Assembly: GCF_023227875.1 (NCBI RefSeq)
Contig: NZ_JALOCH010000008.1
Span: 62,001-126,000, forward strand
From: Methanoregula sp.
GTDB lineage: Archaea; Halobacteriota; Methanomicrobia; Methanomicrobiales; Methanospirillaceae
Reading direction: 5' to 3'
Length of the DNA: 64,000 nucleotides
The notes under the pieces were generated by a model. The model searched no databases and was not told where the DNA came from. It was given only the letters and a program-made list of their open reading frames with translations. A program made the position numbers and the translations under genes. Below are positions 8,524-16,740 of the stretch, one piece after another; the first letter of the stretch is position 1; each line of letters starts with the position of its first letter.

Positions 8524-9288
8524 ATGATCAAGGTGGTTATCTGCGGAGCCTCGGGAAGAATGGGGCAGACCCTCGGGCGGATGGTGCACGATGCACCGGA
8601 CATGGAGCTTGTGGGCGGGATCAATCTCAGGACCAGCTCCTTTTTCGGTGCCGATATCGTGGAATCAAAAGATGCCGATGCCCTGTTAAAGAAGACAAAG
8701 GCGGATGTTGTCATCGATTTTACAATAGCGAGCGCGGCTGTCGGGAACGTCCAGATGGCGGCGAGGAACAACTGCGCCCTCATTGTCGGCACCACGGGTA
8801 TCTCCTCCGAACAGCGGGCCGAGATGGAGAAAGCGATAACCGGCCATGTCCCGGCAGTCATATCCACCAACTTTTCGATCGGGGTTGCCATCTTCCAGCA
8901 GCTTGTTAGGGAATCGGCACGGCTCTTAAAAGACTATGATATCGAAGTGATCGAGGCGCACCACCGTAACAAGAAGGATGCACCGAGCGGGACGGCAAAG
9001 ACGATCCTCCAGATCATCGAAGAGGAGGCCGGTGCCCGAATGAAGCAATACGGGCGCGAGGGTATGACCGAGCGTCAGGACGAGATCGGCGTGCACGTAA
9101 TCCGTGGCGGGGATATCGTGGGCGATCACAAGGTGATGTACTCAAAGAACTTCGAGACGATCGAGCTCTCTCACCGGGCCTACGACCGCTCGGTCTTTGC
9201 CAGCGGAGCTCTCGTTGCAGCCCGCTGGGTTGTCGGGAAGAAGCCCGGTATCTACGGCATGAGCGATGTGCTCGGCCTGAAAAAGTAA
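8524..9288 (+). CDS. dapB: 4-hydroxy-tetrahydrodipicolinate reductase
   Basis: A 254-aa NAD(P)H-dependent reductase that follows DapA in the lysine pathway. The Rossmann motif CGASGRMG lies at residues 7-14. The catalytic pair sits in EAHHRNKKDAPSGTAK (about 144-159) and GTTG (about 86-89) is the cofactor-binding turn. It starts 7 bp after dapA, clearly in the same operon, and has normal length. Confidence 0.96.
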   Translation: MIKVVICGASGRMGQTLGRMVHDAPDMELVGGINLRTSSFFGADIVESKDADALLKKTKADVVIDFTIASAAVGNVQMAARNNCALIVGTTGISSEQRAEMEKAITGHVPAVISTNFSIGVAIFQQLVRESARLLKDYDIEVIEAHHRNKKDAPSGTAKTILQIIEEEAGARMKQYGREGMTERQDEIGVHVIRGGDIVGDHKVMYSKNFETIELSHRAYDRSVFASGALVAARWVVGKKPGIYGMSDVLGLKK

Positions 9289-9289
9289 T

Positions 9290-9316
9290 TCTCCTCTTTT
9301 TTTAAGGTTTTTTCTG
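9290..9316 (+). terminator. T-rich terminator after dapB
   Basis: CTCCTCTTTTTTTAAGGTTTTTTCTGG follows the dapB stop. Two T runs make a plausible archaeal terminator separating dapB from the ferredoxin genes. Confidence 0.45.
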
Positions 9317-9400
9317 GTTTCTTTCCGCCTGATTTTTGTATGTAAGAATAGTAACCCTTTTTTTACCCATAAAAGAAACATATAGAACGGAGTGAACGAG

Positions 9401-9574
9401 TTGGCAGCAATCGTTGACAAAGATAAATGTACCGGCTGTGAAACCTGCGTGAGCGAATGTCCCGCATCCGCAATCGCCATTGATAGTGAGAAAGCAAAAG
9501 TGGACAAAGACATGTGTGTGGATTGCCAGACCTGTGTCGACGTCTGCCCATCCGAAGCCATCAGCATGGAGTAA
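9401..9574 (+). CDS. 2[4Fe-4S] ferredoxin (first of a tandem pair), TTG start
   Basis: A 57-aa bacterial-type ferredoxin with two CxxCxxCxxxCP clusters (CTGCETCVSECP and CVDCQTCVDVCP), a low-potential electron carrier. A GTG at 9392 opens the frame, but the TTG at 9401 is preferred. It is preceded by GGAGTGA at good spacing, and the protein then begins MAAIVDKDKC, aligning residue for residue with the second copy (MVAVVDEKKC). The pair differs at only about nine positions, so this is a recent tandem duplication. Confidence 0.88.
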   Translation: MAAIVDKDKCTGCETCVSECPASAIAIDSEKAKVDKDMCVDCQTCVDVCPSEAISME

Positions 9575-9580
9575 AGGGTC

Positions 9581-9754
9581 ATGGTTGCTGTTGTCGATGA
9601 GAAGAAATGTACCGGCTGTGAAACCTGCGTCAGCGAATGCCCCGCATCGGCAATTGCCATGGAGAACGAGAAGGCAAAGGTCGACAAGGACATGTGTGTC
9701 GACTGCCAGACCTGTGTCGACGTCTGCCCGTCCGAAGCGATTCATATGGAATAA
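9581..9754 (+). CDS. 2[4Fe-4S] ferredoxin (second of a tandem pair)
   Basis: A 57-aa ferredoxin with the same two cluster motifs as its upstream neighbour, starting at an ATG 6 bp after that stop, with AAAGGGTC as a weak ribosome-binding site. It differs mainly at the N-terminus (VAVVDEKK), in the middle (AMENEKAK) and near the end (SEAIHME). The nucleotide sequences are also very similar, with mostly third-position changes. Cotranscription of the pair is likely. Confidence 0.88.
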   Translation: MVAVVDEKKCTGCETCVSECPASAIAMENEKAKVDKDMCVDCQTCVDVCPSEAIHME

Positions 9755-10003
9755 ACCGGTTACCACCGGCCCTGTTTTTTATCATTTAAGCGTGATCCTG
9801 CACCATGCCGGGGAATCCGATCCGTTCCCGGTGATCCGGATCTACTGGTGCAACAAGAGCCTGTGTGCCTGCACCACCGGTCGTTCCGGGCCTGAAATAA
9901 TTATAAAAAACAATGTTTTTATCATCCTAAGTGAAATGGGATTTTGCAACCCGCCAATATTCTAAAAGAACGGGGAAAACAAACATACACAGGACCTGTC
10001 ATC

Positions 10004-11026
10004 ATGATCAATGTTGGAGTGCTCGGTGCTACGGGCGCGGTTGGTCAGCGATTTGTTGAACTTCTAGCGGATCATCCCTGGTTCAAACTCACGACGCTTG
10101 CCGCTTCCGATCGCAGTGCGGGAAAACCCTATGGAAAAGTTGTAAAATGGCGGCTTGATACGCCATTTCCGGAGAATATCGGGAAGATCAAGGTCGTTTC
10201 GATATCCCCGGGTGCAATGAAGAATGTCGATCTTGTCTTTTCTGCCCTGCCGGCAGACATTGCGTCTTCGGTTGAGACAAAATTTGCCGATGCCGGTTTT
10301 GGGGTCTGCAGCAATGCAAGCTCCCACCGGATGGAGCCAACGATCCCGCTCGTGGTGCCGGAAGTCAACCCGGAACACCTGGGCCTCATCGATGTCCAGC
10401 GGGAGAAAGGACGTGACGGGTTCATCGTAACGAACCCCAACTGCTCCACCATCATGATGGTGACGGCCCTTGCCCCGCTGAAGCAGTTTAAGTTCACGGA
10501 TATCAGGGTGGCGACCATGCAGGCGATCTCCGGTGCGGGATTCGAGGGTGTCGCGGCAATGGCGATCTACGATAACGTGATCCCCTATATCGGCCAGGAA
10601 GAGGAGAAGATGGAAACGGAAGCGCTCAAGATCATGGGCACGCTGAAGGGCAAAAAGATCCAGAACGCCCCCTTCAAAGTCAGCGCCAGCTGCCACCGCG
10701 TCCCGGTAATCGACGGGCACACGATGGCGATCTGGGCGGACATCCGGCAGCCGCTTGACAAGATCCGTAAGGCATTCCGCGATTACAAGCCCCCCATCAG
10801 GGGACTCCCTACCCAGCCGGCTGAATCGGTCCACTTCTTTGAGGAGGACCAGCCGGACCGCCCGCAGCCACGGCTCGACCGTATGCGGGGCAGGGGCATG
10901 ACCGTCTCGGTCGGACGGCTCCGCGAAGGTGTGCGGTTCGTGGCCATGGGACACAACACGATCCGGGGCGCCGCCGGTGCCAGTGTACTGAACGCAGAGC
11001 TGATCACGAAGAAGAAGTATCTTTAA
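10004..11026 (+). CDS. asd: Aspartate-semialdehyde dehydrogenase
   Basis: A 340-aa NADPH-dependent enzyme that reduces aspartyl phosphate to aspartate semialdehyde, the branch point to lysine, threonine and methionine. Motifs: GVLGATGAVGQRFVELL (residues 5-21, cofactor fold), the active-site cysteine in NPNCSTIMM (about residue 147), and QAISGAGFEG. A catalytic histidine region is seen at SCHRVPV and the late RGAAGASVLNAE. The frame extends to 9944, but the ATG at 10004 fits the family start exactly. It lies with dapA/dapB, supplying their substrate. Confidence 0.96.
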   Translation: MINVGVLGATGAVGQRFVELLADHPWFKLTTLAASDRSAGKPYGKVVKWRLDTPFPENIGKIKVVSISPGAMKNVDLVFSALPADIASSVETKFADAGFGVCSNASSHRMEPTIPLVVPEVNPEHLGLIDVQREKGRDGFIVTNPNCSTIMMVTALAPLKQFKFTDIRVATMQAISGAGFEGVAAMAIYDNVIPYIGQEEEKMETEALKIMGTLKGKKIQNAPFKVSASCHRVPVIDGHTMAIWADIRQPLDKIRKAFRDYKPPIRGLPTQPAESVHFFEEDQPDRPQPRLDRMRGRGMTVSVGRLREGVRFVAMGHNTIRGAAGASVLNAELITKKKYL

Positions 11027-11041
11027 AACAGGGGGAAACCT

Positions 11042-11320
11042 ATGCAGCCAAGAGAGAACACAGTATTCGTTGGAAACAAGCCCGTCATGAACTACGTGCT
11101 TGCCGTGGTGACCCAGTTTAACAATGGTGCCACCGAGGTGGCGATCAAGGCCAGGGGTAAGGCGATCTCACGGGCGGTCGATACTTCAGAGATCGCACTG
11201 AACCGTTTCCTTGAAGGGGTCACAAAAAAAGAGATCCTGACCTCCACGGAAATTATCGACACGGATTCCGGCAAGACCAACGTATCTTCGATCGAAATTA
11301 TCCTTACCAATAACAAATAA
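11042..11320 (+). CDS. albA: Alba-family DNA/RNA-binding chromatin protein
   Basis: A 92-aa Alba protein, a dimeric nucleic-acid-binding protein of archaeal chromatin. The start NTVFVGNKPVMNYVLAV, the basic loop KARGKAISRAVDTSEI (about residues 36-51) and the C-terminal beta strand VSSIEIILTNN are characteristic. GGGGGAAACCT upstream contains a usable Shine-Dalgarno. It follows asd by 15 bp and is probably cotranscribed. TGTTTTTTCC after the stop is a likely terminator. Confidence 0.93.
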   Translation: MQPRENTVFVGNKPVMNYVLAVVTQFNNGATEVAIKARGKAISRAVDTSEIALNRFLEGVTKKEILTSTEIIDTDSGKTNVSSIEIILTNNK

Positions 11321-11420
11321 TGTTTTTTCCATACCGCCCATTCCCCGCTGATCGAAGAGACCCGGGACCGGTTATTCCAACCCAAAACCATTTAAGCCGA
11401 CTTCACGAAATTATTATGCT

Positions 11421-11903
11421 ATGCGAGCCCGTGCGGTCGCCCTGATATTACTCCTATCCATATGCATCGCGGCTCCCGTATTCGCGGCAGAGGAGGAACG
11501 GTACGGGTATCTCAAGATATCCGACATTGATGTCCAGCTCGATAACGGCACGGCCCTCATCCATGTCAACTATACCGTTGATGAGGGAACGCAATTCATC
11601 TTCTTCTTATTCGGCAAACAGGATCTCAAGAACAAGCTGCTGAAGATCCTGAATTACGAAGATGCCCGTATAACGCAAATCGACCTTTCGAGTGCTGAAT
11701 TTTCCGTTGACCAGGCATCGGTCTCGTACGGTGACGGGATTTACTGGTATCCCGCTCACGACTTCAATGTTGTTATCCCGAATCTCACGGTCAAATCTCC
11801 CCAGGTAACACGGAATTTCAGCATGGTACGGCAGTTCCCCGAGGGGATCGGTTATTTCGCCCATGATGAAAACGTCCCACCGGACAGTCCTCCACAACAG
11901 TAA
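11421..11903 (+). CDS. Secreted hypothetical protein
   Basis: A 160-aa protein with a clear signal peptide (MRARAVALILLLSICIA, cleavage probably after VFAA). The mature part looks beta-rich with several acidic segments and ends in a Pro/Gln-rich tail; there is no C-terminal membrane helix. I do not recognise the family. It stands alone, with an AT-rich promoter (CGAAATTATTATG) just ahead of the start, possibly a leaderless transcript. Confidence 0.7.
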   Translation: MRARAVALILLLSICIAAPVFAAEEERYGYLKISDIDVQLDNGTALIHVNYTVDEGTQFIFFLFGKQDLKNKLLKILNYEDARITQIDLSSAEFSVDQASVSYGDGIYWYPAHDFNVVIPNLTVKSPQVTRNFSMVRQFPEGIGYFAHDENVPPDSPPQQ

Positions 11904-12196
11904 GTATCCATGTCAATTATCGGTCAGGTAATTTCCCGATCTTTTTTTTGTTTTTCTCCAATGGCGGTACTTTTTCTGAAGTAAACGACAACCCGTCTGA
12001 AACCTGTTTCATTAGTGGCCGTTCATGATGTTTTACAGACAGGTATTCATTCATATTTCCAATTCGTTGATCTCCACATCAGGGCGAGAACCCGAACCCG
12101 ACAATAGATCAGGTAATTACTCAAATAATACAACTGAATCAATGGCAGAACCGGGAACAGAATAAAAAGAAAATAGTAACTACAAGAGAGATCAGG
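11904..12196. other. Intergenic, convergent gene ends
   Basis: Space between two convergent genes. CTTTTTTTTGTTTTTCTCC (about 11940-11958) is a likely terminator for the secreted protein. No credible gene is seen in the rest. Confidence 0.4.
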
Positions 12197-13330
12197 TCAG
12201 ATGACCTCAATGATCTCCTGTTTCTGCTGCCCGACAATCTTCTGGTTGACGTAATACTGGATTGCCACGCCGACAACTGCCGAGATGATCCCGCTGATGG
12301 TGGACCACAGGATGTATTGAGAGATGGTTTCAGACGAGAGGGGAAAATCCGGTACTCCCTGGATCGAGATGGTGTAGATACTGGCCGCATAGAGAATAAG
12401 ACCGATTGCCGTGACAAAGAACGGGAACACGATCACCTTGCCCAGGTTTTCGCGTTCGTTCTGGTACACATCAATGATAACCCCCACGGAAAGCACAAGA
12501 CCGGCAAAGATGAGCCACTCAAATGCCCCATAGATGAATGTCATGAGGTACGTGACAAGCCCAAGGCTGCTGTCAGCGGAATAATAGATCAGGACATTCT
12601 GGAACCCGATGGTTAACCCGATGATGAGGAGGAGGATCGTGGTCGTATAGGTGACAAACGAAAAACGCCCCCGTGACAGGGAAACCCTGAGGGCAGCGGT
12701 AACCCCGTGGACAAGTTCGTCAAACCCGAATCCCTTGTAGAGCAGGAAACACCCGATAACACCGATAACGACAATGGTCGCCCATTCTGGTTTGTCGAGC
12801 AGGTATGCGATGGCATACAGCAGCATGGCGAGGCCGATCGGGATGAAGACCATACGGGAGATCTTCGGGTCATCGAATAATTTTTTCAGGATATAGTAGG
12901 TGCCTTCCAGGTTGGGCATCTGGTTAACGATCACCCGCTTGATACTGGAGACCGGGATCCTGGACTGGATGATCGGGATCACATACTCGTCCTCGGCCCC
13001 GTCCGTCACTAGGACACAGTTCGTTACCCCGGTCTCTTCAACAACCTTTGCGAGTGACGTGGCAATCCTGCGATCTCCCTCAATCATATGCAGGTGATTG
13101 CCGGCAATAACTGCGATGGCGACATCCTCGCCGTTTGCGGTCAGTTCGTCAAATATCTTGACCGCGGAAAAGATCGCGTTGACATCAGAATCCTCGGGGT
13201 CGGTGAGTGCCAGTGTATTTGCCGCCTCAAGACATGCCGCACGGCCAATGCACGGGCTGTCAATTTTTGCCTTCCAGCCGATGTCATCGTCACGGTCGAC
13301 ACTCAGGACCAGTGTCCGCCCCTGTGTCAT
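12197..13330 (-). CDS. DUF373 family membrane protein
   Basis: A 377-aa archaeal protein of the DUF373 family. The soluble N-terminal half opens with RTLVLSVDRDDDIG and carries conserved acidic motifs (LALTDPEDSDVNAIF, GNHLHMIEGDR, VTDGAEDEYV) that look like a nucleotide- or metal-binding alpha/beta domain. The C-terminal half has about six to seven membrane helices from residue 165 on, ending with a short cytosolic tail (VGQQKQEIIEVI). The function is unknown in the family. It is found widely in euryarchaea. Confidence 0.8.
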   Translation of the reverse strand: MTQGRTLVLSVDRDDDIGWKAKIDSPCIGRAACLEAANTLALTDPEDSDVNAIFSAVKIFDELTANGEDVAIAVIAGNHLHMIEGDRRIATSLAKVVEETGVTNCVLVTDGAEDEYVIPIIQSRIPVSSIKRVIVNQMPNLEGTYYILKKLFDDPKISRMVFIPIGLAMLLYAIAYLLDKPEWATIVVIGVIGCFLLYKGFGFDELVHGVTAALRVSLSRGRFSFVTYTTTILLLIIGLTIGFQNVLIYYSADSSLGLVTYLMTFIYGAFEWLIFAGLVLSVGVIIDVYQNERENLGKVIVFPFFVTAIGLILYAASIYTISIQGVPDFPLSSETISQYILWSTISGIISAVVGVAIQYYVNQKIVGQQKQEIIEVI

Positions 13331-13401
13331 TATATCTATAAAAACGCCGTAAATCTATTAAATTATTCCTGACACAGAGTAAAAAGAGATTAAATAAAAA
13401 A

Positions 13402-14262
13402 TCAGAGGAGTTTTGACCGCTGGAGGAGCAGGAGATCGTCGGTGGTGAGTTTCTCACCAGCACGGAAGTTCTTAAAAAGGGTCTCAGCCTCTTTCCGGAC
13501 AGCTTTCTGTTCCTTGGTGACCTTGACTTTCTTGGTCTTCTTGCGCAGGCCTGATATGACCTTATCGTAATCGCGGAGCTCCTTCTGGCAGGCAATAAAG
13601 AACTTGTGTTCTGCATCCGCAGATTCCTGTGCCTCGACAAAACTCTTGTGGCTCGCATCTGCGGCTTCACGGGACTTGTCAGCCTTGCGGTAGGACTCGA
13701 CCATGAGGTCGTGGTGCTTCTGCGCCAGCTCGGCGACTTCCGTCACCTTTGCGTGGAGGTCTGATGCGGCCTTCCGAAAATCGCGGGCTTCGGTGATCTT
13801 GGTGCGCATCTCCTTGTTCTGTTCGAGCTCGGCTTCCTGTTCCCGCACCTGGCCCTTCATCTGCTTGATCTTCTCGATCAGCTCGCGTTCCTTGTCGGTG
13901 GTGAAGACCTCGGTCTGCTGGCGGTACTCCATGTACTCGATCTGCTTCTGGAGTTCCTTGACACCGCGGTTCTTCTGCGTGCCGTGCTCTTTCTTGAACG
14001 ATTCAATGTCTTCAAAAAGGACATTGGCCTTGTCGTTCATCTCGTTGCGCTGGGCCTTTATATCCAGGACTTCCTGGTTGTATTTGTCCCTGAGATCCTT
14101 GTTCTTCTGCGCCTCTTCGACAAACTCGCGGGTCTGGTTGTTTAAGGTATTACGCTCGCGGGCGAACTTGCTTGCATTCGCATTCAGTTCGTTGCGGCGG
14201 TTTTTGTGTTCTTCAGACTCGGCAAGGGTTTTTTTTCTCTTTTCCATCAGGTCATTCAACAT
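13402..14262 (-). CDS. Long coiled-coil protein (COG1340-like)
   Basis: A 286-aa protein that is almost entirely charged heptad-type coiled coil from residue 5 to about 240, rich in Glu, Lys, Arg and Gln, followed by a compact basic C-terminal part (KKTKKVKVTKEQKAVRKEAETLFKNF). It matches the archaeal family often labelled uncharacterised coiled-coil protein or mis-labelled phosphoserine phosphatase. No enzymatic motif is present. It lies 71 bp upstream of the DUF373 gene on the same strand, so the two may share a transcript. A structural or scaffold role is an inference. Confidence 0.8.
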   Translation of the reverse strand: MLNDLMEKRKKTLAESEEHKNRRNELNANASKFARERNTLNNQTREFVEEAQKNKDLRDKYNQEVLDIKAQRNEMNDKANVLFEDIESFKKEHGTQKNRGVKELQKQIEYMEYRQQTEVFTTDKERELIEKIKQMKGQVREQEAELEQNKEMRTKITEARDFRKAASDLHAKVTEVAELAQKHHDLMVESYRKADKSREAADASHKSFVEAQESADAEHKFFIACQKELRDYDKVISGLRKKTKKVKVTKEQKAVRKEAETLFKNFRAGEKLTTDDLLLLQRSKLL

Positions 14263-14756
14263 GCGTTACCAACTCCTCATCAGATTCTCCATTCACAGGA
14301 GGTGCACACTCTTTCGTATGAGGTTTTTGCGAGCACAAGATCCGTATGATTACGGCGTTCTGGTCCACCCGGATAATAACTCTGCATACAGGATGCAGGA
14401 CGAAAAACACCAGAAAAGGATAACAGCGCAGAATTCAGGCAAGACCTCGGATCGAAGTCTTTGTTCAACACTCTGTTCATGATGTTCAGCTCCCGATACC
14501 GGGGCGGGATCGTCCACAGGATCTCACCCCCATCCTCCCAGCGAAGGATTAATTCGAATGTACTATATTTTAAAGGAGTGGAGGATTATTAAGTGTTTCG
14601 CCGGTTACCGGCAGCGAACATACCCAACGTGCCGGACAGGGGGACCAGCAGGAAAATAATTTTATAAAATGGCGTAGGTTGCCGGGGGAATGCCTTTCCC
14701 CCCACAAGAAGAGACTATCATGATGACACCCTGCCGGAGTCATCGTCGTATTTGCA
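14263..14756. other. 494-bp region without a supported gene
   Basis: Short open frames occur here (14280-14480 and 14570-14779, minus strand) but have poor composition and no ribosome-binding site. An inverted repeat GCCGGT-T-ACCGGC at 14600-14612, flanked by imperfect arms TGTTTCG and GCGAACA, could form a hairpin. An AT-rich stretch near 14560-14590 may hold a promoter. Confidence 0.35.
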
Positions 14757-15008
14757 TCAGTCCTGCGAGATCCTGCCAACCGGAAGATGGCCGTTCATGA
14801 TGAATGCTGCCCGCTGTTCCTTTGTCATCACCGGAACAACGCCCGACTTCAGCTTCACGACATGCTCATGAAGCGCTTCACGCAGTACCGAACGGACCGG
14901 TATTCCCCGTGACTGGAGAAAATCCAGATCGCTCTTAAAGAGCTTGGCACTCTGCAAATTCACTTCCCTTACCGGTGTATCCTCTGTAACAAACCTTCGG
15001 GATGCCAT
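14757..15008 (-). CDS. Small hypothetical protein
   Basis: An 83-aa basic protein beginning MASRRFVTEDTPV. The middle (FLQSRGIPVRSVLREALHEHVVKLKSG) resembles the helix pair of a short DNA-binding fold, but this is not decisive. The frame continues upstream to 15077 without a better start; the ATG at 15008, preceded by GGAGTTTC, is chosen. Unknown function. It lies 176 bp downstream of ftsZ on the same strand. Confidence 0.5.
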   Translation of the reverse strand: MASRRFVTEDTPVREVNLQSAKLFKSDLDFLQSRGIPVRSVLREALHEHVVKLKSGVVPVMTKEQRAAFIMNGHLPVGRISQD

Positions 15009-15184
15009 ATGAAACTCCTGTTCCTGCCACAAGACTTCGGGTCGTAAGGGTATTTGTATTCCCGGCCCCGGAGCCATTCTATGAGAATTTTTTCAAAAAG
15101 GGTGTTGGTCGTTGGGATGGACCAACAGTTCCTGGATTTCTGGTTTTGGAATTTTGTGATTGGTTCTATGGTGCGTGGTGTTGC

Positions 15185-16351
15185 TTAACCGACCCATTCA
15201 AGGACGCCGCCGCCACTTGGCTGGTCCCTGCCGCTCCTGCGCTGTACGGGCATCTCGACTGCCTTGGGGTTGGAGCGCTTGCACTCGATATCCTGAACCA
15301 TGGTCTTGTAGGACTGGCGTGTCCCGAGGATCTGTGCGCTCTTGACGCCGGTCATGATGGCGAGTACCCGGATCTTTCCTTCCATGTCGCTCCTGACGCG
15401 GGCGCCCCAGATGACATCTGCGTGGGGGTCGAGCTCGTACGTGAGCGAGGTTGCGACTTCTTCTGCATCCTGCAGGGTGAGGTCAGTTCCACCGGTGATG
15501 TGGATCAGGCTGCCGGTTGCGCCGCGGTAGTCGATGTCGAGCATCGGGTTGGACAGGCACTCGCGGACAACGCTCTCTGCCTTGTTCTGTTGCTTGCTCT
15601 CACCGACGAGCATGACAGCGACGCCACCCTTGGACATGATGGCACGGACATCTGCGTAGTCGATGTTGATAAGTGACGGTTCGGTAATGGTCTCGGAGAT
15701 GCCCTTGACGGTCTCACCAATGAGCTGGTCCATGACGGAGAATGCCTGGCCGAGCGGGAGGTTCGGGACGAAGTTCTTCAGCCGGTTGTTGTCGAGGACG
15801 ATCACGGAGTCTGCTGCTGCTGCAAATGCCTCAAGACCCTCTTCTGCACGGATCAGGCGTGCCTTCTCAACCTGGAACGGGTAGCTGACCATTCCGACAA
15901 CGATTGCGCCCTGTTCCTTTGCGATCTGTGCTACAACGGGTGCGGAGCCGGTACCGGTACCTCCTCCCATACCTGCCGTGATGAAGACAAGGTCTGCCGA
16001 TTCAAGAATTGCCTCGAGTGTCGGGCGCGCCATCTCAGCTGCGCGTTTCCCGACATCAGGGTAGCCACCGGCACCGAGACCTTTGGTCAGGGACTTCCCG
16101 ATGAGGATGCGCTTGTCGGCCTGGATCATGTCCAGGTGCTGCTTGTCCGTGTTGATCGCAATGGTCTCTGCACCGGAAACACCCATGTGGTGGATACGGT
16201 TGACCGTGTTGTTCCCTGCGCCTCCGCAACCGATGATGACAATTCTTGGCTGGCCAACAAAATCATCTTCCATTGCGCTTGCGTTGCCGGACTGTTTTAC
16301 CTCTTTTTCAAGTTCGGCGTTTTTTAGTGCGTCGTTAATAATACTCTGCAT
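15185..16351 (-). CDS. ftsZ: Cell division GTPase FtsZ
   Basis: A 388-aa tubulin-like GTPase that forms the division ring. Seen are an N-terminal linker (about residues 1-35), the nucleotide-binding IIGCGGAGNNTVNRI (about 38-52), the tubulin signature GMGGGTGTGSAPV (about 127-139), the T7-region NIDYADVRAIM, and a C-terminal tail of variable sequence ending RSGRDQPSGGGVLEW. The frame is open upstream to 16462, but that part overlaps the RHH gene, so the ATG at 16351 (MQSIINDAL) is used. It starts 13 bp after the RHH gene and is almost certainly cotranscribed with it. Confidence 0.95.
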   Translation of the reverse strand: MQSIINDALKNAELEKEVKQSGNASAMEDDFVGQPRIVIIGCGGAGNNTVNRIHHMGVSGAETIAINTDKQHLDMIQADKRILIGKSLTKGLGAGGYPDVGKRAAEMARPTLEAILESADLVFITAGMGGGTGTGSAPVVAQIAKEQGAIVVGMVSYPFQVEKARLIRAEEGLEAFAAAADSVIVLDNNRLKNFVPNLPLGQAFSVMDQLIGETVKGISETITEPSLINIDYADVRAIMSKGGVAVMLVGESKQQNKAESVVRECLSNPMLDIDYRGATGSLIHITGGTDLTLQDAEEVATSLTYELDPHADVIWGARVRSDMEGKIRVLAIMTGVKSAQILGTRQSYKTMVQDIECKRSNPKAVEMPVQRRSGRDQPSGGGVLEWVG

Positions 16352-16364
16352 GTCTTCTACCCTC

Positions 16365-16544
16365 TCAAACCTTGAATGAAACCTGGTCACTTTCCTTAAG
16401 GACACGACTTGCTCGTTTTTCAACAAGTTCACGGACCGCGGCCCTGACCGCTTCTGATACATTGGGGTACTCCCCAGAGTCGACCATCTGCTGGAGCAGA
16501 TTGATCTGCTGTTCGGGTAACCGGAGCGTGATCCTTTGCATCAT
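16365..16544 (-). CDS. Ribbon-helix-helix regulator upstream of ftsZ
   Basis: A 59-aa ribbon-helix-helix (CopG/Arc-type) protein missed by longer length cut-offs. It begins MMQRITLRLPEQQI, a typical RHH beta strand with alternating basic residues, followed by two helices including NVSEAVRAAVRELVEKR. Proteins of this type are commonly found next to ftsZ in methanogens. RHH dimers bind short inverted repeats, and a good candidate lies just upstream (16558-16618). Autoregulation of the RHH-ftsZ operon is therefore likely but not shown. Confidence 0.85.
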   Translation of the reverse strand: MMQRITLRLPEQQINLLQQMVDSGEYPNVSEAVRAAVRELVEKRASRVLKESDQVSFKV

Positions 16545-16557
16545 TGTATCTCACATT

Positions 16558-16618
16558 TCTGACATATGTCTGGCTTTTGTCGTCCATATGTCAGACAAAG
16601 AGAACCCTTGTGTCTGAC
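16558..16618. promoter_or_regulatory. Inverted-repeat operator candidate for the RHH-ftsZ operon
   Basis: TCTGACATATG at 16558-16568 is repeated perfectly in inverse as CATATGTCAGA at 16585-16595. The first copy extends to the palindrome GACATATGTC (16561-16570). A third half-site, TGTCTGAC, is at 16611-16618. The sites begin 14 bp upstream of the RHH start codon. Confidence 0.6.
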
Positions 16619-16740
16619 TTAACCAGATGATTCAAAATAAAGCACCTATCTATATATACTTTTTTCTTTGCTCTGCGCAACGGCTTCACAACGCATTTAA
16701 GACAGATAATCCAAGTATTTTAGAAATAGAGCGGATTTTT

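Noticed and set aside
7524..8891. 455-codon minus-strand open frame across dapA and dapB
   Set aside because: It runs antisense through two certain genes and across their junction; no motif is recognisable.
14280..14480. 66-codon minus-strand open frame
   Set aside because: No recognisable ribosome-binding site or family features; sits in a likely promoter or spacer region upstream of the coiled-coil gene.
16352..16462. Upstream extension of ftsZ by 37 codons
   Set aside because: The extension overlaps the RHH gene in another frame and lacks conservation with FtsZ N-termini; the ATG at 16351 fits.
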